From: Saccharibacillus sacchari DSM 19268
GTDB taxonomy: Bacteria > Bacillota > Bacilli > Paenibacillales > Paenibacillaceae
Length of the DNA: 64,000 nucleotides
Reading direction: 5' to 3'
Assembly: GCF_000585395.1 (NCBI RefSeq)
Contig: NZ_KK073875.1
Location: forward strand, 5,260,274 to 5,324,273
A program made the position numbers and the translations under genes. The notes beneath the pieces are model-generated. The model saw nothing but the letters and a program-made list of their open reading frames with translations, made no database searches and had not been told where the DNA came from. Position 1 is the first letter of the stretch; each line of letters begins with the position of its first letter. Of this stretch, positions 44,024 to 52,292 are shown piece by piece.

Positions 44024-44072
44024 AAACCGCCCGATCTCGCATGCAGCGAAGTTCGGGCGGTTTGTCGATCTT
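44024..44072. terminator. Bidirectional terminator between convergent hypothetical genes
   Basis: AAACCGCCCGA (44024 on) and TTCGGGCGGTTT (44052-44063) pair, with As before and a T-rich run after the stem. Confidence 0.75.
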
Positions 44073-44105
44073 TTTTTCGGCATAAGTTGTTCAACATCTT
44101 TTCAA

Positions 44106-44348
44106 TTAACGAGTCGCTCCTACAGGGACGCGCTCGGTCGATGTTTCTTCCGATTCCGGCGACTTCGCGACATCTTCGCCGCGCACCGTGTTCAGTTCCT
44201 GTTCATTCTGATGAAGTTCTTTGAGCATATTCCGGTAAATGTGCGCTTCCTGGCGGTTTAACCCGTCGCGGTTCTCTTTCAAAATCCAATTTTCCATCGT
44301 CTTCTTCAGAATTTCGCTTTTCCGTTCCAGCACTTCCGTATAACCCAA
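44106..44348 (-). CDS. Small hypothetical helical protein
   Basis: This 80-residue protein begins with TTG after AAAGGATGAATCAAA and is mostly helical with Glu- and Lys-rich sequence (EVLERKSEILKKTMENWILK), then a Ser-Glu-rich tail. It has no recognised family. Length and codon content suggest a real gene. Confidence 0.5.
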   Translation of the reverse strand: MGYTEVLERKSEILKKTMENWILKENRDGLNRQEAHIYRNMLKELHQNEQELNTVRGEDVAKSPESEETSTERVPVGATR

Positions 44349-44601
44349 TTTGATTCATCCTTTCGGCTTGCTCGATTTCCGACGTCGGAGGAACTTTTCG
44401 ATGTGCCATCCGGCGTAACGTTTACTATTATACGGGAAAGGCACTCTGTCCCCAACGCGGGTCAGTCCACCTGAGACGGATTGAGCCGGACTGAGTGTAG
44501 CAGAAGCCAACTGAGCGGAAGGGTTCGTAAAAGTGCGGCCATATGCTCCCGGATGCGGGGGTATACGGAATGCGAACGGGTAAAAAGTACAGCGGGATGG
44601 C
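44349..44601. other. Intergenic stretch without recognised features
   Basis: Apart from direct CTGAG repeats near 44470-44515, I see no frame, hairpin or promoter worth calling here. Confidence 0.4.
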
Positions 44602-45297
44602 TTAAGACCGAGTTACGACTTGTTCAGCGATAGCAATCAGTTCTTCGGCGCTAACGTCCCAGCACATGAATCCGAATAACTGATCGTCGATCAAAACATG
44701 AACGACACGGCGATCCTCGCCGTCGACCGCCACCGCGGCATATCCGCCGATTTCGATATTCCGAACAGGTTCTTTGTAAGTGGATTCGGCATTTTGAATA
44801 AACGAAATCCCTTCGCCGGGCTCGACCTCCGACTGGACGACGTAGTATTGTTTGCCGTCGTTAGCAAAGTATGTCGCGGATTGCACGATACCGTGACCGT
44901 AATCTTTTATAGCCACATTCGCAGGTTTCGTCCGAGTTCCGTCCGGTTCGATCAACACGTTCGGCAGCCATTTTTTCTCGGCCGGAACTGATGCGGGATC
45001 TACGTTATATTGTGGAACGGCCGGATCAGGCTCAAGCAAAGGTTCTTTGATCGACGTCTCCAAATTCGCGGATTCGCGGAAAGCAGGCACGGTTTCGCCG
45101 GAATCTTTCGCTTGCAGCACATCTTTCTTTTCCACCTGAATCTTCGGCAACCTCTCACTTGTATCCGCAACTATCGCTTCCTGTAATTCCACACCCTGCT
45201 CTTCAACCGGTTGCTCCGCGTACGCCTGATAAGCCAGCCCGCCTCCGCTCAACACTAGCGCCCCTGCAATTCCTGTCGCAATCCATCTTTTCTTCAC
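44602..45297 (-). CDS. Hypothetical exported protein
   Basis: This 231-residue protein starts with GTG after AGGAGGGG and has an N-terminal signal or anchor (MKKRWIATGIAGALVLSGGG, read with initiator Met, to AYA). The mature part is acidic and then ends in a beta-rich region (VQSATYFANDGKQYYVVQSE; VHVLIDDQLFGFMCWDVS). I do not recognise the family. It is monocistronic. Confidence 0.6.
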   Translation of the reverse strand: MKKRWIATGIAGALVLSGGGLAYQAYAEQPVEEQGVELQEAIVADTSERLPKIQVEKKDVLQAKDSGETVPAFRESANLETSIKEPLLEPDPAVPQYNVDPASVPAEKKWLPNVLIEPDGTRTKPANVAIKDYGHGIVQSATYFANDGKQYYVVQSEVEPGEGISFIQNAESTYKEPVRNIEIGGYAAVAVDGEDRRVVHVLIDDQLFGFMCWDVSAEELIAIAEQVVTRS

Positions 45298-45526
45298 ATT
45301 TTCCCCTCCTGAATGTTGATACGCACATCCTATAAACGAGACACATCGCATCCATGTTATGGTCAATTCCCTTTTATAAGAATATGAAAATCCTTTTCTT
45401 CTTTATTTGACCACTGGTTTACTTTTTCTAACAAATAAATTCATAAAAACAGTAGTAATTCCGACTAACTAGGTGTACAATATCGGAAATATCTAACCGA
45501 AAGCTCACATAAGGAAGTGCTTGATT

Positions 45527-46594
45527 ATGATCTCGTTATCCCGTATAAACGTCACGTTCAACACCGGTTCGCGCACCGTGGTCGCCGCGCGGGACATCGA
45601 TCTTCGTGTGGACGAAGGGGATGTGTTCGGCATCGTCGGCTACAGCGGCGCGGGCAAGAGTACGCTCGTGCGCGTGATGAACCTGCTTCAACGTCCCAGT
45701 TCCGGCGATATCGTCGTCAACGGTCAGAAGCTGCTTGAACTGAAACCGAAAGAACTCCGCAGCGCACGCAAAAAAATCGGAATGATCTTTCAGCATTTTA
45801 ACCTCATGAAATCCCGTACCGTCTACGACAACGTGCTGTATCCGCTCAAAAGCTCCCGGATGCCGAAAGCCGACAAAGATCGCAAAGTCCGGGAATTGCT
45901 TGAATTGGTCGGCCTGTCCGATAAGCTGGCTTCCTACCCTTCCCAACTATCCGGCGGACAGAAGCAGCGCGTCGCCATCGCCAGAGCGCTCGCCAACGAG
46001 CCCCGCATCCTATTATGCGACGAAGCGACCAGCGCGCTCGACCCGAAGACGACGCTGTCGATCCTCGATCTGCTGCGCGACCTTAACCGGAAGCTTGGCC
46101 TGACAATCGTCATCATCACGCACGAAATGCAGGTGGTGAAAGAGATTTGCAACAAGGTGGCGGTGATGGAGGAAGGGGCGATCGTCGAGCAAGGCGATAT
46201 CGTGTCGATCTTCAGCGAACCGAAGCAGCCATTGACGCGCGACTTTATTCATACGGCCACGCATTTCGGGCAGACGGTGGAAAAGATTATGTCGCACCCA
46301 TCCCTCGCGCGCATGGGAGACGACGATCTACTCTGCAAGATCTCTTACGTCGGCAGCCGGACCAGCGAAGCGATCGTCTCCGATATCGCGACCCGCTTCG
46401 GCGTCTCGGCCAATATTTTGTTCGGCAACGTGGAGATTCTGCAACAAACGCCCGTCGGCAGCCTGATCGTGGTGTTGTCGGGCGGAAGTTCCGAAGTGGA
46501 AAAAGCTCTTGCTTATCTGCGCTCGCTCGACGTCACGGTTGACCGCCTGGATTCGCCGGGCAAAGTGACTTTGGGAGGTGCGCATATTCAATGA
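45527..46594 (+). CDS. metN: Methionine ABC transporter ATP-binding protein
   Basis: This 355-residue ATPase has Walker A GYSGAGKST, signature LSGGQKQR, Walker B RILLCDEAT and a C-terminal NIL regulatory domain (about 270-350). It powers methionine uptake through MetP and MetQ. AAGGA at 45511-45515 would also fit a TTG at 45521; I use ATG 45527. The stop overlaps the metP start by 4 nt (ATGA). No SAM riboswitch was found in the 150-nt leader. Confidence 0.93.
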   Translation: MISLSRINVTFNTGSRTVVAARDIDLRVDEGDVFGIVGYSGAGKSTLVRVMNLLQRPSSGDIVVNGQKLLELKPKELRSARKKIGMIFQHFNLMKSRTVYDNVLYPLKSSRMPKADKDRKVRELLELVGLSDKLASYPSQLSGGQKQRVAIARALANEPRILLCDEATSALDPKTTLSILDLLRDLNRKLGLTIVIITHEMQVVKEICNKVAVMEEGAIVEQGDIVSIFSEPKQPLTRDFIHTATHFGQTVEKIMSHPSLARMGDDDLLCKISYVGSRTSEAIVSDIATRFGVSANILFGNVEILQQTPVGSLIVVLSGGSSEVEKALAYLRSLDVTVDRLDSPGKVTLGGAHIQ

Positions 46595-47271
46595 ATGATT
46601 TCTTGAACCAGTATTTGCCCAATGTCATGGAAAATAAGTCGGAGATCTGGGAAAGCACCTACGAGACGCTGTACATGGTGTTCATGACCTCCCTGTTCTC
46701 CGCGATCTTCGGGATTGCGCTCGGCGTCATTTTGGTCGCGACCGACAAAGGCGGCATCCTCGCAAACCGTTGGGTGTACAGCATTTTGGAAAAGATCGTG
46801 AACTTCTTCCGCTCCGTGCCGTTCATCATCCTCATCGCGCTCGTCGTTCCGGTCACGCGCCTGATCACGGGAACGTCGATCGGGATGAACGCCGCAATCG
46901 TGCCGCTGGTAATCGGGATCGTGCCTTTTTACGCGAGACAGATCCAGAATGCCCTGCTCGAAGTCGATCCCGGCATTATCGAGGCCACGCAGGCGATGGG
47001 TTCGGGTCCTGTGGAGATCATTTTCCGTGTATACTTAAAAGAGGGCCTGACCGGCATTATCCGAGCTTCTTCGGTCACGGTCATCAACCTGATCGGCCTC
47101 ACCACCATGGCGGGCGCGATCGGCTCGGGCGGTCTCGGCAGTTTGGCAATCAACAAAGGCTATAACCGTTTCCAACTCGATATCACCTTTGTCGCTACGA
47201 TCTTGATTTTGCTGCTCGTATTCGTTTGTCAGTTTATCGGAGACTATTTCACGCGCAAATCCACGCACTAA
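46591..47271 (+). CDS. metP: Methionine ABC transporter permease
   Basis: This 226-residue inner-membrane protein has five or so hydrophobic segments and the EAA loop GIIEATQAMGSGPVEIIFRV near 130-150. It is the MetI/MetP channel that pairs with MetN. Its start overlaps the metN stop. It comes before luxS with 101 nt between. Confidence 0.93.
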   Translation: MNDFLNQYLPNVMENKSEIWESTYETLYMVFMTSLFSAIFGIALGVILVATDKGGILANRWVYSILEKIVNFFRSVPFIILIALVVPVTRLITGTSIGMNAAIVPLVIGIVPFYARQIQNALLEVDPGIIEATQAMGSGPVEIIFRVYLKEGLTGIIRASSVTVINLIGLTTMAGAIGSGGLGSLAINKGYNRFQLDITFVATILILLLVFVCQFIGDYFTRKSTH

Positions 47272-47372
47272 TGTCGAAACGTATCGCTTGACGGAAAGCT
47301 TGGGATGGTCAGTCGAACCGAACTTCAGGGCGCATCCCAATACCCAATCTAACGAAAAAGGAATGAAGAATA

Positions 47373-47834
47373 ATGGCAAAAGTCGAAAGTTTTGAATTGG
47401 ATCACACGATCGTAAAGGCTCCTTACGTACGCCCTGCCGGGGTTGAACATGACGAGAAAGGCAGCACGGTGCAAAAATACGACCTGCGCTTCCTTCAACC
47501 TAACGAAGACGCGCTGCCGACGGCGGCTGTTCATACGCTTGAGCACTTGCTGGCGACTTATCTGCGCGACGAACTGACCGGGATTATCGATATCTCTCCA
47601 ATGGGCTGCCGCACGGGATTCTACATGATTCTGTGGAACGAACATTCCCCGGAAGAAGTGGCGACCGCGTTGGAAAAAACATTGCGTCTCGTGCTCGAAA
47701 CGACGGAAGTTCCTGCCGTATCGGCGCTGGAATGCGGCAACTACCGCGACCACTCGCTGTTCTCCGCACAGGAGTACGCGCGTCAGGTCTTGGAAGCCGG
47801 CATCAGCCGCGATCCGTTCAACCGGGTATTTTAA
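47373..47834 (+). CDS. luxS: S-ribosylhomocysteine lyase
   Basis: This 153-residue enzyme splits S-ribosylhomocysteine into homocysteine and 4,5-dihydroxy-2,3-pentanedione, the source of AI-2. The metal site HTLEH gives His54, Glu57 and His58; Cys79 is catalytic in MGCRTGFY and Cys121 is the third ligand in ECGNYRDHSL. All key residues are present. It lies between the transporter genes metP and the SDR, and with mtnN at the operon end it forms the recycling route from S-adenosylhomocysteine. Confidence 0.96.
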   Translation: MAKVESFELDHTIVKAPYVRPAGVEHDEKGSTVQKYDLRFLQPNEDALPTAAVHTLEHLLATYLRDELTGIIDISPMGCRTGFYMILWNEHSPEEVATALEKTLRLVLETTEVPAVSALECGNYRDHSLFSAQEYARQVLEAGISRDPFNRVF

Positions 47835-47837
47835 GCC

Positions 47838-48608
47838 ATGATCGCCATCGATCTCACGGGACAAAAAGTTGTCGTGACCGGGGGCGGATCGGGTATCGGT
47901 GCCGCGATCGTCGAATTGTTTCTGGAGAGCGGCGCGAGAGTGATCTCCGCCGACCTCCGTTACAACGAAGACTATGCGGAGACAGGCGAGCGTTTTGCGG
48001 AAACGCGGCTCGACCTGTCGAACACCGATGACGTGGAGCGCTGGTTCGATACTGTACTGGAACGCGAAGGCGTGCCGGACGTCCTCGTCAACTGCGCCGG
48101 GATCTCGACGATGGATTACGTAATCGACAGCCGCACGGAGGATTGGGAAAAGGTATTCGCGATCAACTCGACCGGCTTGTACGTCGCGTCCAAACGGGCG
48201 GCACGGGCATTGTCCGAAGCGGGCAAACCGGGCAGCATCATCCAAATTGCGTCCCAAGCGGGCAAAAACGGCTATCGCGCCATGGGCGGTTACTGCGCGT
48301 CCAAGCACGCCGTGCTGGGTCTAACCAAAGTCATGGCGGTTGAGCTGGCTTCGCAAAACATCCGCGTCAACGCCGTATGTCCGGGCATCGTGGAAACGGC
48401 CATGAAGCATCGCGAGCGGATCGAAGGCGGCCTGATTCGCGGCATGACGGCGGAAGAAATTTACGAAGAAGATTGCTCGCAGGTACCGCTCGGCCGAACC
48501 GCGCAGCCGCGCGACGTCGCGAATGTCGTATTGTTCCTCGCAAGTCCTCTTGCCTCCTACATGACGGGGCAAGCGATCAACGTAACCGGCGGCATGACGA
48601 TGCACTGA
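47838..48608 (+). CDS. SDR family oxidoreductase in the met/luxS operon
   Basis: This 256-residue classical SDR has the Rossmann motif VTGGGSGIGAAI, NCAG, catalytic Ser in IQIASQAG and YCASK (Tyr-Lys). Loss of basic residues after the glycine motif and an Asp at the end of strand 2 (ISADLR) suggest NAD(H) preference. It begins 3 nt after luxS and is followed by metQ after 88 nt. Its substrate is unknown; because of the position, the dihydroxypentanedione from LuxS or another sugar-like by-product is possible, but related sugar-alcohol dehydrogenases and ketoacyl reductases cannot be excluded. Confidence 0.9.
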   Translation: MIAIDLTGQKVVVTGGGSGIGAAIVELFLESGARVISADLRYNEDYAETGERFAETRLDLSNTDDVERWFDTVLEREGVPDVLVNCAGISTMDYVIDSRTEDWEKVFAINSTGLYVASKRAARALSEAGKPGSIIQIASQAGKNGYRAMGGYCASKHAVLGLTKVMAVELASQNIRVNAVCPGIVETAMKHRERIEGGLIRGMTAEEIYEEDCSQVPLGRTAQPRDVANVVLFLASPLASYMTGQAINVTGGMTMH

Positions 48609-48696
48609 TATTTTGTCGCAACTGCTCGCTTTCATGCATTACCGATTGAACGCATTGCACTTCTATACGCAAAGACGAATTCAGGGGGAATTACAG

Positions 48697-49566
48697 ATGA
48701 AAAGACAATGGTTCGCAGGCATGGCACTCAGCGCTTTGGTGGTTCTCGCGGCATGCGGCAGCAACTCGGCAGATAGCGGCGCAAGCGCCGTAGCCGCAGA
48801 CGGCACGCAGACGATCACCGTAGGTTCGATGGGTTCCGACGCTCAGATCTGGAAACATATCGCGGATTCTCAAGCAGCCAAAGACGCCAAACTCGATATC
48901 AAGGTCAAAGAAATCGACGGCGGCGTGGAAATGAACAATGCGACAAAAGAAAAAGAAGTCGACGTGAACGCATTTCAGTCATGGGCGTATCTCGTGAGTT
49001 ATAATAAAGACAGCGGCGCCAACCTGACGGCAATCGCGACGACGTACCTGGAGCCGATGGGCATCTACTCCAGCAAGATCAAAGACGTCAAAGACGTTCC
49101 GGACGGCGCGCTCGTGGCTCTGGCGGACAACCCGGCCAACACGGCACGCGGACTGTTGTTGCTGCAAGCAGCAGGTCTGGTTGAGCTTAAAGACGGATTC
49201 GATGTCGGTACAGGCAGCACCAACGATGTAACGAGCAATCCGAAAAACCTCAAGTTCGAGCTGATCGACGACACGACGGGCCCGCGCGTCATTCAAGACG
49301 TTGATCTCGTACTGATCGGCAATACGATCGCGCTCGAAGGCGGATTGAACGTGCTGGAAGATTCCCTGTTCCACGAAGAAGTGTCCGTAGACACGAAGGC
49401 CAACATCAACGTGCTGGTCACGACCGAAGACAAGAAAGACGATGCGGGTCTGCTCAAGCTGGGCGAACTGTACCACAACGAAGACACGCAGCAGTACATC
49501 AAGGACGAATTCGGCGGTACGAAAGTAGACGTTAACGAGCCGATTTCCTACTTGGAAGAGAACTAA
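48697..49566 (+). CDS. metQ: Methionine-binding lipoprotein
   Basis: This 289-residue lipoprotein has lipobox VVLAACGSN and the NlpA/MetQ fold (ITVGSMGSDAQIWKHIADS; VDVNAFQSWAYLVSYNKD; ALADNPANTARGLLLLQAAG). It delivers D- or L-methionine to MetP. GGGGGAATT before the ATG at 48697 sets the start over a longer frame. It is separated from metNP by luxS and the SDR, which is an unusual order. Confidence 0.93.
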   Translation: MKRQWFAGMALSALVVLAACGSNSADSGASAVAADGTQTITVGSMGSDAQIWKHIADSQAAKDAKLDIKVKEIDGGVEMNNATKEKEVDVNAFQSWAYLVSYNKDSGANLTAIATTYLEPMGIYSSKIKDVKDVPDGALVALADNPANTARGLLLLQAAGLVELKDGFDVGTGSTNDVTSNPKNLKFELIDDTTGPRVIQDVDLVLIGNTIALEGGLNVLEDSLFHEEVSVDTKANINVLVTTEDKKDDAGLLKLGELYHNEDTQQYIKDEFGGTKVDVNEPISYLEEN

Positions 49567-49612
49567 GCTTTAAAAGTTTGAAAAGAAATCCGTCTATGAG
49601 AGAGGTCCGATC

Positions 49613-50326
49613 ATGAAAATTGCTGTTATCTGTGCCATGGAAGAAGAACTTGCGCCTTTTCGCATTAATTCAGAGGTTACCAGCCGCGAAGTCATGGGCA
49701 AAACCGTAATCGAGCATGCCGTTCGCGAAGGCCGCGAGCTGCTGCTCGTCGAGAGCGGCATCGGCAAAGTCAATGCGGCGGTAGCCACAACGCTGGTTGC
49801 TGAACGCCATCGTCCCGATCTGATCATCAACACCGGTTCGACCGGCGCATTCGACGCTACCTTGAAAGTTGGCGACGTGGTAATCCCCACTTCGTATATT
49901 TACGGCGACGTGGATGCGACCTGCTTCGGTTATGCTTGGGGTCAGATGCCGCAAATGCCTGCTTCCTACGAGATTGACGCAGCTTGGCTGGAACGCCTGC
50001 GCGTTATCGCTCAAGAAGAGCAAGGCAATCTGCCGTATCGTCTGGACTTCGGTCTGGCGCTGACGCTGGATTCGTTCATGAGCGAAGGCGAACGCGTGCA
50101 AGGCATTCTGGAGAAACTGCCTGATACGAAAGTATCCGATATGGAAGGCTTGGCAATCGTCGAAGTCGGACAACGTTACGAAATCCCGGTCATCGCCGTG
50201 AAATCCGTATCCGACATTGCCGGACACGGCGCGGAATCGGCAGATAGCTTCGACGAGAACGTCGAGCTGGCCGGACGTCACGCGGTGCATTTTACGGAGT
50301 TCTTGCTGAAAAGCTTAAATTCCTAA
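49613..50326 (+). CDS. mtnN: 5'-methylthioadenosine/S-adenosylhomocysteine nucleosidase
   Basis: This 237-residue enzyme removes adenine from S-adenosylhomocysteine to give S-ribosylhomocysteine, the LuxS substrate, and from methylthioadenosine. Motifs: AMEEELAPF (catalytic Glu12), INTGSTGAFD, VSDMEGLAIVEVG (Met-Glu for the ribose) and KSVSDIAGHGAE (catalytic Asp). GAGAGGTCCGATC precedes the ATG. It is the last gene of the operon. Confidence 0.95.
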   Translation: MKIAVICAMEEELAPFRINSEVTSREVMGKTVIEHAVREGRELLLVESGIGKVNAAVATTLVAERHRPDLIINTGSTGAFDATLKVGDVVIPTSYIYGDVDATCFGYAWGQMPQMPASYEIDAAWLERLRVIAQEEQGNLPYRLDFGLALTLDSFMSEGERVQGILEKLPDTKVSDMEGLAIVEVGQRYEIPVIAVKSVSDIAGHGAESADSFDENVELAGRHAVHFTEFLLKSLNS

Positions 50327-50354
50327 GTTTCCTCGCGGTCATGCAGACCGACTT

Positions 50355-50398
50355 AAAACCGCCCAAATTCGCGAAAAGCGAACTTGGGCGGTTTTTTT
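50355..50398 (+). terminator. Terminator of the met/luxS operon
   Basis: AAAACCGCCCAA (50355-50366) and TTGGGCGGTTTT (about 50384-50395) form a stem with seven Ts. Confidence 0.88.
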
Positions 50399-50538
50399 GT
50401 CGACTGAATATGGAGTTCGTTATCGTTCATGCTTTAAGCTAACCCGATATGCAGACGTTTCCATGCTTCTTTTAACGCCTCGTCTTCATTCAATACTCCT
50501 TTTTAAAAAGATCATACTCGAATGAAGCCTGTACCGAT

Positions 50539-51321
50539 TCAAAACAGGCTACTGGAATGAAGGGTTTCCTTACGAAATCCTAAGTGCTGGATATCAAGCA
50601 TATAGTGCAAATCTTCATTTTGGATGAAAAGTGCTTGGTTCATCTTACACATCAGCAAAACAACAGGGCTTCCGTCTTTAGGGCTTTTAGCCATGATACG
50701 TACGTCGATCGAAGAGCCAGCAGCTTGCATTCGATAAAAGAATGTCTGGAATGGTTTTGGAATATATCCAAGTCGAAGCTCGCTTCTATCATCCAAAACA
50801 ATCTCCATGGCTTCGGGATTATTGGGGTATGTTGCATTGTGTATAACGCTAACCTTAGACTGTTTATCATAGTTGCCAACCTGATTTTTTGCCCAAGACC
50901 AACCATTCAGTTCTACGTTTAATAGAGCAATTTCATCAGCAGGATCGTAGATAATGGGCGTAACGAAGAAGATCGAATCGGTGGCCAGTCTCCCCTTTGT
51001 AATGCGCAAATATTCCCATTCAACATTAGAAGAAACAATATTTTCTTGCTTTAAGAACCGCTTAAAGTCGTTTCTTGTTTTATTTGGAATCCGTCTTTCG
51101 AATGAAGGAAACAACTTAGAGCTTCGATAAATCAGTTCAACATCGCTCAAACCTACAAAAGGTTCAAAACCTTCTTTAACTGCTTCTTTGTAAATATGCT
51201 GATTATAATAAAATTGATAATAATCTGATTGTAGTTCCAAGGTTCCAACTGCATAACTCGTATGATGTTTCGGACTTCTCCAAGTCACTAGCAATTTATA
51301 ATAATTATGCTTATCTCCCAT
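50539..51321 (-). CDS. HipA_N-like and HIRAN domain protein
   Basis: This 260-residue, AT-rich gene encodes an N-terminal part (about 20-95) with the order seen in HipA N-terminal subdomains (YAVGTLELQSDYYQFYYN, GFEPFVGLSD, YRSSKLFPSFERRIP). The C-terminal part (about 150-225) has HIRAN features: VIHNATYPNNPEAMEIVLD and LGYIPKPFQTFF. HIRAN domains bind DNA ends in other proteins. The gene starts one base after the stop of the HipA-like kinase gene, so the two are translationally coupled. A split HipA with HIRAN attached is the likeliest reading. The domain calls rest on motif recall without alignment. Confidence 0.6.
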   Translation of the reverse strand: MGDKHNYYKLLVTWRSPKHHTSYAVGTLELQSDYYQFYYNQHIYKEAVKEGFEPFVGLSDVELIYRSSKLFPSFERRIPNKTRNDFKRFLKQENIVSSNVEWEYLRITKGRLATDSIFFVTPIIYDPADEIALLNVELNGWSWAKNQVGNYDKQSKVSVIHNATYPNNPEAMEIVLDDRSELRLGYIPKPFQTFFYRMQAAGSSIDVRIMAKSPKDGSPVVLLMCKMNQALFIQNEDLHYMLDIQHLGFRKETLHSSSLF

Positions 51322-51322
51322 G

Positions 51323-52093
51323 TCAAAGCTCCTTTAGAATCGCGTTTCTTCTTTTTTGAAGAACAGTCGAGACAAATCTCTTGCGCAATTCATCCATAAC
51401 AACTTCCGGTACTTGATTAATAATGTTTTCAATCCGATCATCGGTTAACAACTCTAAATTTTTCATATAAGAGGTAATCTGTGGGTTTACCTCTCGAATT
51501 CTTTTCAATAGTTCAAAAGCATTTAGCTTTTCAAACGATTCTATATTACCCTATTTAATTAGAGAAGCGGCTTTTTTGTTGAACAAATAAGCCTCTAACA
51601 TTCTAGGATCTTTGAACATCAACTCAATTTTACTCGACGGAAGTTCTCTACCTAAACTCGATGAATTATCGTATAACGGAGACATTCGCAACTCATTAGT
51701 CCACTCATTGCGAATCAAGCCGAAATTATCTTGATGCCGATCGGTATTCCCTATTAAAGTATCGAAAACGATCATCTTGTATAGATAATCCAATTCGTTA
51801 TAGTTGGAGAATAGGCGCCAAAGTAAATCATAGCTGTATACTTCATGTTCACCTTTTAGTTTACTCCGGTCATAGCTCCGATCGAACTCCATAATCATAT
51901 CCACGCCTTCAATTAAACTCTCTTCTCCGGTATTTTCCCCTACTACCTTCCAATTATCGTCGGTAAGCGATACAGGTAACTTAAACAGATGAAGCTGATT
52001 AGTTTGGGGATTTATATACCAGCGTTTTTCTTTGGAGCCTGAAACGTAGATGTCCGCATGTTCCCACAATGTAATATCAATAATTGGATACAT
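51323..52093 (-). pseudogene. HipA-like kinase with in-frame TAG
   Basis: The frame has HipA/CtkA-type kinase motifs: ATP-binding Lys in LHLFKLPVS, catalytic loop DTLIGNTDRHQDNFGLI and Mg site SPLYDNSSSLGREL. A TAG at 51551-51553 follows AASLIK, yet the same frame continues with a typical helical C-terminus (IESFEKLNAFELLKRIREV ... NAILKEL) to a stop at 51323. The N-lobe between the Lys and ESLIEG also seems short for the family, which suggests an internal deletion. AGGAG puts the start at 52093. The product is 180 residues if translation stops at TAG, 256 codons with readthrough. Confidence 0.7.
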
Positions 52094-52292
52094 GTAAAGA
52101 TCTCCTGACTTCTGAATAAATTCTCCGTCTACTTTCACTTTAACAATCCCGATCACAACACACAAGATCAGACATTCTCTACTTCACCCTCTTTTCATCT
52201 AGTAAATAAGTCGCTATTTTCATCATTTTCGCAACACCTTTCTGAAATTTTCTAATTTTCAGTAATTTCTTGTCGATAATATCAATGAGAGT

